A stretch of 64,000 nucleotides of DNA from Ectopseudomonas guguanensis (GTDB taxonomy: Bacteria; Pseudomonadota; Gammaproteobacteria; Pseudomonadales; Pseudomonadaceae), in assembly GCF_900104265.1 (NCBI RefSeq), contig NZ_FNJJ01000005.1:124001-188000 (forward strand), read 5' to 3'. Below, in pieces: positions 32,056-42,326 of the stretch. How positions within the stretch are numbered: the first letter of the stretch is position 1; each line of letters starts with the position of its first letter. Under the pieces are notes generated by a model. That model searched no databases and was not told where the DNA came from. It saw only the letters and a program-made list of their open reading frames with translations. A program made the translations under genes and the position numbers.

Positions 32056-32735
32056 TCGACCTGTACTACTGGACCACGCCGAACGGCCACAAGGTCAGCA
32101 TCTTCCTCGAAGAGGCCGGGCTCGAGTACCGCATCGTCCCGGTGCATATCGGCAAGGGCGAACAGTTCGCTCCCGAGTTTCTCAAGATCGCGCCGAACAA
32201 CCGTATTCCCGCCATCGTCGATCATGCGCCAGCCGATGGCGGCGAGCCCATCGCCCTGTTCGAATCCGGGGCGATTCTCGAATACCTGGCCGACAAGACC
32301 GGGCAATTCCTGCCGCGCGAGACACGCGCGCGTTTCAGCGTGCTGCAGTGGCTGTACTGGCAGATGGGCGGCGTCGGGCCGATGGCGGGGCAGAATCATC
32401 ATTTCGTGCGTTACGCGCCGGAGCCCATCCCCTATGCCATCGACCGCTACGTGAAGGAAACCGCCCGCCTCTACGGCGTGCTGGATCGCCAACTGGCCGG
32501 GCGTGAATACGTGGCGGGCGAGTACTCCATCGCCGACATGGCCATCTATCCCTGGGCCAAGTTGTGGAAGATGCAGCAGCAGAAGCTGGAGGACTTTCCC
32601 AACATGGCCGCCTGGCTCGGGCGCCTCGACGCCCGCCCGGCCGTGCAGCGTGCCTACGCGCTGGTGGAACAGGTGAATACCGATCCACAGGCGCTGCTCA
32701 CTGCCGAAGCGCGGCGACTGCTGTTCGGGCAGTGA
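32052..32735 (+). CDS. Nu-class glutathione transferase (YfcG/YghU-like)
   Basis: 227 aa. The opening MIDLYYWTTPNGHKVSIFLEEAG and FLKIAPNNRIPAIVDHAPAD closely follow E. coli YfcG, whose TPNGxK loop and Asn support disulfide-bond reductase activity with two bound glutathiones. FESGAILEYLA is the Glu-Ser glutathione contact. It overlaps the previous GST gene by ATGA. It probably reduces disulfides or detoxifies electrophiles under TetR control. Confidence 0.9.
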   Translation: MIDLYYWTTPNGHKVSIFLEEAGLEYRIVPVHIGKGEQFAPEFLKIAPNNRIPAIVDHAPADGGEPIALFESGAILEYLADKTGQFLPRETRARFSVLQWLYWQMGGVGPMAGQNHHFVRYAPEPIPYAIDRYVKETARLYGVLDRQLAGREYVAGEYSIADMAIYPWAKLWKMQQQKLEDFPNMAAWLGRLDARPAVQRAYALVEQVNTDPQALLTAEARRLLFGQ

Positions 32736-32827
32736 CGGGCGGACAGCTTTTCTGACGTTTTTTCCGGTGCGGCGCGTGACGCTTTTCTAGACTTGAGGGT
32801 GTTGACCCTGAACGCTGGGAGAGAGTC

Positions 32828-33949
32828 ATGCGCATCGGCGTACCCAAGGAAATCAAGAACCACGAGTACCGTGTCGGCCTCACCCCGCAGTCCGTGGCCG
32901 AACTGACCGCGCTGGGGCATGAGGTGTGGATCGAAACCCGGGCCGGCGCCGCCATCGGTTTTGCCGACGAGGACTACCGCCAGGCCGGGGCGCAGATTGC
33001 CCAGGGTGCCGGCGAGGTATTCCAGCAGGCGCAGTTGATCGTCAAGGTCAAGGAGCCGCTGGCGGTGGAACGGGCCAAATTGCGCGAGCAGCACACGCTG
33101 TTCACCTACCTGCACCTGGCGCCGGATCGGCCGCAGACCGACGAGCTGATGGCCAGCGGCGCCACCTGTATCGCCTACGAGACGGTGACCGATGCGCAGG
33201 GCCGCCTGCCGCTGCTGGCGCCGATGTCGGAAGTGGCCGGGCGCATGTCGATCCAGGCTGGTGCCGGCTGCCTGGAGAAGGCGCGTGGCGGTCGCGGTGT
33301 GCTGCTTGGCGGCGTGCCCGGGGTGGCGCCGGGCAAGGTGGTGATTCTCGGCGGCGGCGTGGTGGGCAGCCATGCCCTGGCCATGGCCGTTGGCCTCGGC
33401 GCCGATGTCACTGTGCTGGACAAGAATGTCGATGCCCTGCGCCGGCTCGATGCGCAGTACGGCAACCGCATCACCACGCTCTATTCCACGCGCGCTGCGG
33501 TGCGGGAACAGGTACTGGCGGCCGATCTGGTCATCGGCGGCGTGCTGATCCCCGGGGCGGCTGCGCCCAAACTCATCACTGCCGACATGGTGCGGCAGAT
33601 GCAGGCCGGCGCGGTGCTGGTGGATGTCGCCATCGACCAGGGCGGCTGCGCCGAAACCTCGCATGCCACCACACATGCCGAACCCACTTATGTGGTCGAT
33701 GACGTGGTGCACTACTGCGTGGCCAACATGCCCGGCGCGGTGGCGCGTACCTCGACCCTGGCGCTGAACAACGCCACCCTGCCATTCGTCGTGGCGCTGG
33801 CGCAGAAGGGCACGCGCCGGGCCCTGGAAGAGGACGTGCACCTGCTCGCGGGGCTCAACGTGGCCAGGGGCGTGATCACCTGCGGCAGCGTCGCCGAGGC
33901 TCATGGCCTGCCATTCCAGTCGGCGGCCGCGGTGCTGGAGCATTTGTAG
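32828..33949 (+). CDS. ald: alanine dehydrogenase
   Basis: Oxidises L-alanine to pyruvate and ammonia with NAD+. 373 aa, full length. [23 protein letters not shown] is the typical start, KVKEPL has the active-site Lys, FTYLHLAPD the catalytic His, and [23 protein letters not shown] the NAD-binding site. GGGAGAGAG precedes the start. It is about 90 bases past the GST pair and may have its own promoter. It would feed pyruvate from amino-acid catabolism. Confidence 0.97.
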   Translation: MRIGVPKEIKNHEYRVGLTPQSVAELTALGHEVWIETRAGAAIGFADEDYRQAGAQIAQGAGEVFQQAQLIVKVKEPLAVERAKLREQHTLFTYLHLAPDRPQTDELMASGATCIAYETVTDAQGRLPLLAPMSEVAGRMSIQAGAGCLEKARGGRGVLLGGVPGVAPGKVVILGGGVVGSHALAMAVGLGADVTVLDKNVDALRRLDAQYGNRITTLYSTRAAVREQVLAADLVIGGVLIPGAAAPKLITADMVRQMQAGAVLVDVAIDQGGCAETSHATTHAEPTYVVDDVVHYCVANMPGAVARTSTLALNNATLPFVVALAQKGTRRALEEDVHLLAGLNVARGVITCGSVAEAHGLPFQSAAAVLEHL

Positions 33950-34020
33950 CGGCCGGGTGGCGGTTTGTCGCTGCGCACCGATAAGGGCGATGCTGGTGGG
34001 CAGGATGCGTCCCCAGCATT

Positions 34021-34076
34021 GGTGCGCACGGCGCACCCTACGTGCGCGCCGATCCGTAGGGTGCGCTGCGCGCACC
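34021..34076. repeat. paired 22-bp palindromic repeats (GTAGGGTGCGC family)
   Basis: GGTGCGCACGGCGCACCCTA with CG following (34021-34042) and the inverse-oriented CGTAGGGTGCGCTGCGCGCA with CC (34055-34076). The two halves can form a larger cruciform with GATGCTGG...CCAGCATT just upstream. The first unit is identical to copies at 34873 and 45840. Confidence 0.8.
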
Positions 34077-34203
34077 ACCTGCGCGAACAGTGGTCAATGG
34101 GACGGCTGCAGCCGCTCGGACAGCGGATGATTGCGAGACAGCGCCGCGGGCATGGTGCCCGCGGCCGCTGCGAAGACGAACCCGCGCCGCGGAGGAAAGC
34201 ACC

Positions 34204-34839
34204 ATGTCCAGCCGTCGCCATCTTTTGCTCGCCGCTGGCGCTGCCTTGCTGGCCAGCCCTTCGCTGGTGCTGGCCGAGCGCCTGCTGACGCCGCGGCAAA
34301 CGCTCGGCCCCTTCTACCCCGACCAGCTGCCGCTCGATCGCGACAACGATCTGGTGCAGGTCGAAGGTCGGGCCGAGGAAGCGCGAGGCATTCATGTGCA
34401 GTTGCACGGCTCGATCCTCGACGCCGGCGGTCGGCCGCTGGCCGGGGCGCTGGTGGAAATCTGGCAGGTCGATGCCAACGGCATCTACCTGCACAGCCGT
34501 GGCGGCGATCGCCAGCGGCTCGACCCCGGGTTTCAGGGCTACGGCCGCTTCGTCACGGCGGCGGACGGTCGCTATGGCTTTCGCACCATCCGCCCGGTGT
34601 CCTATCCCGGGCGCACGCCGCATATCCATCTGGCGGTGACTCTGCCGGGCATGCCGCGCTTCGCCACCCAGTGCTATGTCCGCGGCGAGCCGGGCAACCA
34701 GCGCGACGGCCTGCTCAACGCCATTCGCGACCCACGCCTGCGCGAACTGCTGGTCGTGCCTTTCGTGCCGGTCAGCGGGCAGATCAACCAGCAGATTGCC
34801 CGCTTCGATGTGGTCCTCGGCGTCACCCCGACCTCATGA
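34204..34839 (+). CDS. exported intradiol-dioxygenase-like protein
   Basis: 211-residue protein of the protocatechuate/catechol intradiol dioxygenase fold. All four Fe(III) ligands are present: Tyr95 (NGIYLHSRGG), Tyr134 (PVSYPGRTPHIH), His140 and His142. The N-terminus MSSRRHLLLAAGAALLASPSLVLA is a twin-arginine-type signal, so the protein is probably folded with its iron and then exported. Cytoplasmic PcaGH enzymes have no such signal. AGGAAAGCACC precedes the ATG. Substrate unknown. Confidence 0.82.
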   Translation: MSSRRHLLLAAGAALLASPSLVLAERLLTPRQTLGPFYPDQLPLDRDNDLVQVEGRAEEARGIHVQLHGSILDAGGRPLAGALVEIWQVDANGIYLHSRGGDRQRLDPGFQGYGRFVTAADGRYGFRTIRPVSYPGRTPHIHLAVTLPGMPRFATQCYVRGEPGNQRDGLLNAIRDPRLRELLVVPFVPVSGQINQQIARFDVVLGVTPTS

Positions 34840-34872
34840 GAACGGATTGCAGCGCCAGCCCAGAGCAGCAGC

Positions 34873-34894
34873 GGTGCGCACGGCGCACCCTACG
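34873..34894. repeat. 22-bp palindromic repeat, single copy
   Basis: Identical to the unit at 34021-34042 and 45840-45861, in the gap between the dioxygenase and flavoprotein genes. Confidence 0.8.
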
Positions 34895-34919
34895 GCCACA
34901 GGCCGTGTTGGCGGATGCC

Positions 34920-36104
34920 TCAGACGTATTGCGCGGCGGCGTAACCCGAGGCCCAGGCCCACTGGAAGTTGAAGCCGCCGAGGTGGCCGGTGACGTCCAG
35001 CACCTCGCCGATGAAGTACAGCCCCGGCACCTTGAGCGATTCGAGGGTCTTCGACGACACCTCGTCGGTATTCACCCCACCCAGGGTCACTTCCGCGGTG
35101 CGATAGCCTTCGGTGCCGGCCGGCACCAGTTGCCAGTCCGACAGGCGCTCGGCGATCGCCTTGAGCTCGCCCGGGGTGTACTGCTTCAGCGGCTTGTTGA
35201 CGAACCAGCTGTCGACCAGCAGGGTGGCCATCTTCTTGGTGAACAGCTCGGCCAGCAGGGTTTTCAGCTCGCTGTTGCCGCGCTCGCGCTGTTGGCTGGC
35301 CAGCCACTCGGGCAGGTCGATATGCGGCAGCAGGTCGATATGCAGGGTGTCGCCCGGCTGCCAGTAGGAGGAAATCTGCAGGATCGCCGGGCCGGACAGG
35401 CCGCGGTGGGTGAACAGGATGTTCTCGACGAAACTCTGGCCGTTGCAGCTCACCCGGCAGTCCTCCACCGAAGTGCCGGACAGCTCGGTGCACAGGGCCT
35501 TGAGCTGCGGCTCGGTGATGGTGAAGGGCACCAGGCCGGCGCGGGTCGGCAGCAGCTCGTGGCCGAACTGCCTGGCCACCTGGTAGCCGAAGCCGGTGGC
35601 GCCGAGGGTCGGAATCGACAGCCCGCCGGTGGCGATCACCAGCGACTGGCAGGCGACCTCGCCCAGGTCGCTGTGCAGCAGGAAGCCGCCGTCGCGCTTC
35701 TCGATGCGCTGCACCGCCGTGTTCAGGCGGATCTCGGCGCCCGCTTCGGCGCACTCGGCCAGCAGCAGTTCGAGGATGTCGCTGGACTTGTTGTCGCAGA
35801 ACAGCTGGCCGAGTTTCTTCTCGTGGTAGGGCACGCCATGCTTGGCCACCAGGCCGATGAAATCCCACTGGGTGAAGCGCGCCAGGGCGGACTTGCAGAA
35901 ATGCGGGTTGCCGGAGAGGAAATTGCCCGGCTCGCAGTACAGGTTGGTGAAGTTGCAGCGCCCGCCACCGGACATGAGGATCTTCTTGCCGGCCTTGTTG
36001 GCGTGGTCCAGCACCAGCACCCGGCGGCCGCGGGCGGCGGCCGTGGCCGCACACATGAGGCCGGCGGCGCCAGCGCCGATGATCAGTACGTCGGTTTGCA
36101 ACAC
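34920..36104 (-). CDS. HI0933/YhiN-family FAD oxidoreductase
   Basis: 394-residue flavoprotein: GTG start (GGGGAC upstream), FAD dinucleotide motif VLIIGAGAAGLMCAATAAARG, then KILMSGGGRCNFTN, which is diagnostic of the HI0933-like family. Near the C-terminus, FIGEVLDVTGHLGGFNFQWAWASGYAAA closes the FAD site. The family has no settled function (a bacilliredoxin-like or tRNA-modification-related role has been proposed). Monocistronic. Confidence 0.92.
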   Translation of the reverse strand: MLQTDVLIIGAGAAGLMCAATAAARGRRVLVLDHANKAGKKILMSGGGRCNFTNLYCEPGNFLSGNPHFCKSALARFTQWDFIGLVAKHGVPYHEKKLGQLFCDNKSSDILELLLAECAEAGAEIRLNTAVQRIEKRDGGFLLHSDLGEVACQSLVIATGGLSIPTLGATGFGYQVARQFGHELLPTRAGLVPFTITEPQLKALCTELSGTSVEDCRVSCNGQSFVENILFTHRGLSGPAILQISSYWQPGDTLHIDLLPHIDLPEWLASQQRERGNSELKTLLAELFTKKMATLLVDSWFVNKPLKQYTPGELKAIAERLSDWQLVPAGTEGYRTAEVTLGGVNTDEVSSKTLESLKVPGLYFIGEVLDVTGHLGGFNFQWAWASGYAAAQYV

Positions 36105-36309
36105 GAGATGTCCCCAGGTGGATCGCGGACGCAGAAGCAGGCTGCGCGAAAACCCCGCCAGTTTACCCGAAGCCGCTCTGTGCCGCCGGTTCGGCCAGCG
36201 CGCCGCATGCGCGAGGCGAGTGCGCGGATGACTGTTTCAATATCGAGACAGTGACGAGGGGCGCCGCGCCTGCTATCACTACAGCGACCCCCTCCGTGGA
36301 TCGCCACCC

Positions 36310-37041
36310 ATGCCCGCCCTACGCGTCTGGCTATTGCTTCTGTTGCTGTCACCGGCATTGGCTGCGGCCGAGGCGCTGCGCCTGGTGGCCGATCCCTGGC
36401 CGCCCTTCAATGACCAGACGCTGCCTGGCAAGGGCCTGGCCAGTGATCTGGTGGAGCAGGCGCTCAAGCGCGCCGGCTACACCACCAGCTATGCGGAGGT
36501 GCCCTGGGAACGTGCCGTGAGGGGCCTCAAGCGCGGCGATTACGACGTGCTGATCAACGCCTGGTACAGCCTCGAGCGCACCGAGTACGGCTATTACTCC
36601 CAGCCCTATCTGGTCAATCGCATCCGCTTTCTGCAGCGCAAGGGCAGCAGGATTCGCTTCGAAACCCTGGCCGATCTCTACCCCTACACCATCGCGGTGA
36701 TCAGGGGGTATGCCTATTCCAAGGAGTTCGACAGCGACCCGTACCTGCTCAAGGTCGGCGTCGGCAGCTTCGAGATCGCCGCACGCATGTTGCACGCCGG
36801 GCGGGTGCAGCTCACGCTGGAGGACGAGCTGGTGGCGCGCCATGTCCTCGCTGGCACGCTGAGCCCCCTGCGTGACGAGCTGGAGTTCCTGCCACAACCG
36901 CTGAGCGAGAATGGCCTGCACATTCTGGTGCGCCGCAGCCATCCCCGTTATCGCGAAATCGCCAGGCGTTTCGACGCTGCGATTCAGGCCATGAGCGACG
37001 ACGGCAGCTATGCCGCGACGCTGCAGCGGCATACCCCCTGA
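36310..37041 (+). CDS. periplasmic amino-acid-type substrate-binding protein
   Basis: 243 aa with a signal peptide (MPALRVWLLLLLLSPALAAAEA) and the SBP family-3 (polar amino acid) fold: LRLVADPWPPFNDQTLPGKGLASDLVEQALKRAGY, WERAVRGLKRGDYDVLINAWYS. No ABC permease lies nearby, so it is an orphan, as is common in Pseudomonas for sensory partners. It abuts the convergent response-regulator cyclase gene with no spacing (stops adjacent). Its job could be ligand presentation for signalling, but that is inference. Confidence 0.85.
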   Translation: MPALRVWLLLLLLSPALAAAEALRLVADPWPPFNDQTLPGKGLASDLVEQALKRAGYTTSYAEVPWERAVRGLKRGDYDVLINAWYSLERTEYGYYSQPYLVNRIRFLQRKGSRIRFETLADLYPYTIAVIRGYAYSKEFDSDPYLLKVGVGSFEIAARMLHAGRVQLTLEDELVARHVLAGTLSPLRDELEFLPQPLSENGLHILVRRSHPRYREIARRFDAAIQAMSDDGSYAATLQRHTP

Positions 37042-38277
37042 TCAGATCAGGACGGTACGCGCGCGGCCCTGCTGCTTGGCCCGGTACAGGCGAATATCGG
37101 CTTCGTGCAGCAGGCTTTCCAGGTCTTCCGGCTCACCCTGATAGAGGCCGGCGCTGAACGACAGTGGCGGAGCGCCGACGGCGTAATGCAGCCCGGCGCA
37201 TTGCTGGCGCAGTTTGTCCAGTGCCTGCGCCACGTGATCGGCACCGTGCAGGGTGAGCAGGGCGAATTCCTCACCGCCCAGACGGCCCAGCAGCATGTCG
37301 GGGAAGGCATTGCCCATCGCCCGGGCGAAGACCACCAGGGCGCTGTCGCCGCTGGCATGGCCGAAGCCATCGTTGATCTGCTTGAAGTGGTCGAGGTCGA
37401 GCATCGCCACGCTGACCTGGCGCTTGTCCCGTTGCGCCTGCTGCAGCATCTGCAGGCCCTGCTCGTAGAAGGCGCGGCGGTTGTTCAGGCCGGTCAGGGC
37501 ATCGAACTGCGCGGCCTTTTTCAGCGCCCGCAGCAGGTCGCGGCGCTCCAGGGTGGACATTACCCGGCAGTTCAGCTCTTCCGGGCAGAACGGCTTGCGC
37601 AGGAAGTCGTCGGCGCCATGCTTGATGAACTGGGCACTGAGCGAGCCCTTGGGGTCGGCGGAAACGCCGACGATGATCAGGTCGTTGAGGCGCAGCTTCT
37701 GGCGCAGCAGCTTGACCAGCTCGAAGCCGCTGACGCCGGGCATGGCGTGGTCCAATACCAGCAGGTCGAGGTCGGGGTGTTCGTTCAGCTGGCGCAGGGT
37801 TTCCTTGCCGTCGCTGGCCTCGATGATCTGGTAATGGTGCGGTTCGAGGATATGGCGGATGTAGTGGCGCTGCGCCGCGGAGTCGTCGGCGATGAGAATC
37901 TTGATCTGGCTGTTGTGATCGAGGCGGTGCAGCAGGCGAAAGGCGTACTCGTAGGAGTGCTGGCTTTCCTTGAGCACGTAGTCGACCACCCCCTTCATCA
38001 GCAGCTCGTCACGGCGCTGCTCGTTGTAGCTGCCACTGAGCACGATGCAGGGCAGGTGATAGCGCATCACCAGGTCGACGCTCTCGCCGTCCGGCGCATC
38101 CGGCAGGTGCAGGTCGACGATGGCGGCGAAGAACAGCGAGGCGGAGGTTTCCAGCATCACCTCGGCCTCGGCCAGCGAGGCGCAGAAGATCGGCTCCAGA
38201 TCGGTTTCCTGGCGGAACAGATGCTCGAGGATCTTCAGTACCAGGGGACTGTCTTCGATGACCAGAATATTGCGCAT
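37042..38277 (-). CDS. REC-REC-GGEEF response-regulator diguanylate cyclase
   Basis: 411 aa with two receiver domains and a cyclase. REC1 (1-120): IEDSPLV and phosphoacceptor Asp in AAIVDLHLPD. REC2 (about 128-245): IADDSAAQR and LVLDHAMPG. The C-terminal GGDEF domain (about 260-411) has the active GRLGGEEF. The four residues at the inhibitory I-site position are FPDM, so RxxD product inhibition is absent. Cognate kinase unknown. Domain order is PleD-like. It should make c-di-GMP when phosphorylated. Confidence 0.92.
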   Translation of the reverse strand: MRNILVIEDSPLVLKILEHLFRQETDLEPIFCASLAEAEVMLETSASLFFAAIVDLHLPDAPDGESVDLVMRYHLPCIVLSGSYNEQRRDELLMKGVVDYVLKESQHSYEYAFRLLHRLDHNSQIKILIADDSAAQRHYIRHILEPHHYQIIEASDGKETLRQLNEHPDLDLLVLDHAMPGVSGFELVKLLRQKLRLNDLIIVGVSADPKGSLSAQFIKHGADDFLRKPFCPEELNCRVMSTLERRDLLRALKKAAQFDALTGLNNRRAFYEQGLQMLQQAQRDKRQVSVAMLDLDHFKQINDGFGHASGDSALVVFARAMGNAFPDMLLGRLGGEEFALLTLHGADHVAQALDKLRQQCAGLHYAVGAPPLSFSAGLYQGEPEDLESLLHEADIRLYRAKQQGRARTVLI

Positions 38278-38317
38278 GGATCACTCCGGCCGGGCCGTTT
38301 GATGCTTTATATCAGCC

Positions 38318-39694
<1,377 letters not shown>

Positions 39695-39743
39695 GGCGAG
39701 AGCTCGGGCAGGGATAAACAGGCCGGCAGTGTAGCAGGCCCGC

Positions 39744-41165
39744 TCATTCTTCCGCTGAAACCTCGATATTGCGCCCGCCGCGGCCGTCTTTCGCATCCAG
39801 TTGCAGGAATATCGCCGCCGCCAGCATCGACAGCAGGCCGACGCACAGGTAGGTGGCCTGGAAGGCCTGCAGCACCTGCCCGCTGTCGCCCAGCTCACGG
39901 CTGAAGCCGCTGAGCAGCGCCGCGGCCGAGGCGACGCCCAGGCCCATCGCCAGCTGCACCACCACCGACAGCAGGCTGTTGCCGCTGCTGGCATCGCGGT
40001 TGTTCAGGTCGATCAGGGTCAGGGTGTTCATCGCGGTGAACTGCAGCGAGTTGCAGGCGCCGATCAGGCTCAGCTGCACGATCAGCTGCAGCGTCGAGGT
40101 CTGCCCGTCGATCAGCGCCAGGCTGGCGATCAGCGCGCCGAGCAGCAGGGTGTTGCCGGTGAGGATGTTGCGGTAGCCGAGGCGTTCGATCAGCGGCCTG
40201 GCCAGCGGCTTGACCGCCATGGCCGCTAGCGCCAGGGGGATCAGGCTCATGCCGGCCTGCGCCGGCGAGTAGCCCAGTGCCAGTTGCAGCAGCAGGGGGG
40301 TGAGAAAGGGCAGGGCGCCGCTGCCGAGGCGGGCGAACAGGTTGCCGATGATGCCCACGGCAAAGCTGCGGGTGTGGAACAGCCTGGGGGCGAACAGCGG
40401 CTGCTCGATGCGTCCGGCACGCAGCCAGTAGGCGGCCAGGCAGGCCATGCCGCCGAGCGACAACAGCACCACGCGCATGGTCGGCAGGTGCAGTTCGCCG
40501 AGCCCCTCCAGGGCCACGGTGATCAGCAGCATGGCGGCGCCGAACAGCAGGAAACCCGGCGTATCGAAACGGCTGCGCTGTGGCCCGCGCAAGTCCGGCA
40601 TGTGCCGCAGCGCCGCCCAGCAGCCGAGCAGGCCCACCGGCAGGTTGATCAGGAAGATCCAGTGCCAGCTGGCGACCACCACCAGCCAGCCGCCGAGACT
40701 GGGGCCGATCAGCGGGCCGAGCAGGCCGGGCAGGGTGATGAAGCTCATGATCCGCACCAGCTCCGAGCGCGGATAGGCGCGCAGTACCACCAGCCGCCCG
40801 ACCGGCATCATCAGCGCGCCGCCAAGGCCCTGGATGACCCGCGCGCCAATCAGCATGTTCAGCGATTCCGCCAGCGCGCAGAGCAGCGAGCCGAGGCTGA
40901 ACAGGGCGATGGCACCGAAGAAGATACGCCGCGTGCCGAAACGGTCGGCGATCCAGCCCGAGGCGGGGATCAGCAGGGCCACGGTGAGCATGTAGGCGAT
41001 CACCACCGACTGCATGCGCAGCGGGTCCTCGGCCAGATCGGCGGCCATGGCCGGGAGCGCGGTGTTGAGGATGGTGCCGTCCAGCGTCTGCATGAAGAAG
41101 GCGATGGCGACAATCCAGGGCAGCAGGCGGGCCGTGCGTGGGTCGAGCGGGTTGGGGGCGGTCAT
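39744..41165 (-). CDS. mdtD: MFS DHA2-type drug exporter, MdtD-like
   Basis: 473-residue major facilitator of the 14-helix DHA2 group. FFMQTLDGTILNTALPAMAADL (TM1 with the DHA2 motif), GWIADRFGTRRIFF (motif A), ARVIQGLGGALMMPVGRLV, and GPLIGPSLGGWLV (motif C of antiporters). MTAPNPLDPR at 41165 is the start. It exports hydrophobic compounds by proton antiport; substrate not predictable. It lies divergent to the TorT-like gene. Confidence 0.9.
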   Translation of the reverse strand: MTAPNPLDPRTARLLPWIVAIAFFMQTLDGTILNTALPAMAADLAEDPLRMQSVVIAYMLTVALLIPASGWIADRFGTRRIFFGAIALFSLGSLLCALAESLNMLIGARVIQGLGGALMMPVGRLVVLRAYPRSELVRIMSFITLPGLLGPLIGPSLGGWLVVVASWHWIFLINLPVGLLGCWAALRHMPDLRGPQRSRFDTPGFLLFGAAMLLITVALEGLGELHLPTMRVVLLSLGGMACLAAYWLRAGRIEQPLFAPRLFHTRSFAVGIIGNLFARLGSGALPFLTPLLLQLALGYSPAQAGMSLIPLALAAMAVKPLARPLIERLGYRNILTGNTLLLGALIASLALIDGQTSTLQLIVQLSLIGACNSLQFTAMNTLTLIDLNNRDASSGNSLLSVVVQLAMGLGVASAAALLSGFSRELGDSGQVLQAFQATYLCVGLLSMLAAAIFLQLDAKDGRGGRNIEVSAEE

Positions 41166-41306
41166 GCTGTCCTCATGGTCTGTGCGCTTCACTCTAGGTG
41201 GCCGGTCGGGCGGCGGCAACGGCATGCGCCGGTGGAAGCGCGCGCCAGAGCGAGTGCTACGCTGGGTTTACTGGCACATCGCCCCGCAAGGGCTAAGGAC
41301 AGCTTC

Positions 41307-42326
41307 ATGCGCTGGTTGTCTCTGTGGCTTACGCTGGCCTGTCAGGCTCTGCTGGCAGCCGACTGGTTTCCCTATCCGGTACACGTCGATGGTCGTCTGC
41401 TGGATTACCGGCCTTTGCCGGTGGCCAGCCAGCCCTGGCGTGTCTGTGCGCTGCTCCCGCATGGCAAGGACCGCTATTGGTGGGGCGTGGCCTGGGGGCT
41501 GGACCAGGAGGCCGACCGCCTGGGGGTGCGGCTGGGTATCTACGAGGCCGGTGGCTACGAGCATGCCGACGTGCAGGTGGCGCAGTTCGAGCATTGCGTG
41601 GCCGAGGGCGCCGACGCCTTTGTCGTCGCCAGCATCAACACCTATGACCTGTGCAGCCTGGCAGAAGTGCAAAGCAATGCCGGCCGGCCCGTGGTCGATC
41701 TGGTCAACCGCCTGGATTGCCGTGGCCTGAGCACACGTTCGCGGGTCGACTTTGCCGATATGGCGCGTGCCTCGCTCGGCTATCTGGTGCGCCTCAGCGG
41801 CGGTCGACAGATTCAGGTCGGCTGGCTGCCGGGGCCTGCCGACGCCGGCTGGGTGCAGGATGCCGAGCGCGGCCTGCACCAGGCCCTGGCCGGAACCAGG
41901 GTGACCCTGGTGCATGGCGGTTATGCCCCGGTGGATCGCAGCCGGCAGGCGCAACTGGTGCGAGAGCTGTTCAAGCGGCACCCGCATCTCGACTACCTGA
42001 TCGCCAATGCCGAAGCGGCAGCCTTTGCCGCGCAACTGGCGCGTAACATCGGCTCCGAGGCGCGTGTGCTGTCGCTGTACGCCACCGAACGGGTGCTGGA
42101 GCAGATTCGTGAGGGGCAGGTGCTGGCAGCGCCTACCGATTCGCCAGTGATACAGGCGCGCATCGCCCTGGACCTCGCCGTTCGTGGCCTGCAGGGCGAG
42201 ACGCTGCCGCAGCTGGTGAGCCCGCGCATCGAGATGCTCGATGCCGGCTCGCTGGAACGCTTCGACCTCGGCCGGCTGATGCCGCCCGAGGGCCACTGGA
42301 TGATCCGCCAGGAGCTACCCGACTAA
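41307..42326 (+). CDS. TorT-like periplasmic binding protein
   Basis: 339 aa with signal peptide ([17 protein letters not shown]) and the periplasmic-binding protein (type I) fold. [44 protein letters not shown] and [15 protein letters not shown] resemble TorT, which binds trimethylamine N-oxide and signals to the TorS kinase. No torS, torR or torCAD is nearby. Neighbours are MdtD and, convergent with 12 bases of overlap, betA. Its ligand could be a quaternary or methylated amine, given the neighbourhood, but this is inference. Confidence 0.78.
   Translation: MRWLSLWLTLACQALLAADWFPYPVHVDGRLLDYRPLPVASQPWRVCALLPHGKDRYWWGVAWGLDQEADRLGVRLGIYEAGGYEHADVQVAQFEHCVAEGADAFVVASINTYDLCSLAEVQSNAGRPVVDLVNRLDCRGLSTRSRVDFADMARASLGYLVRLSGGRQIQVGWLPGPADAGWVQDAERGLHQALAGTRVTLVHGGYAPVDRSRQAQLVRELFKRHPHLDYLIANAEAAAFAAQLARNIGSEARVLSLYATERVLEQIREGQVLAAPTDSPVIQARIALDLAVRGLQGETLPQLVSPRIEMLDAGSLERFDLGRLMPPEGHWMIRQELPD

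Noticed and set aside
40284..41306. A plus-strand frame that would extend the TorT-like protein upstream by several hundred residues
   Set aside because: That part is antisense to mdtD. The signal peptide at 41307 marks the real start.
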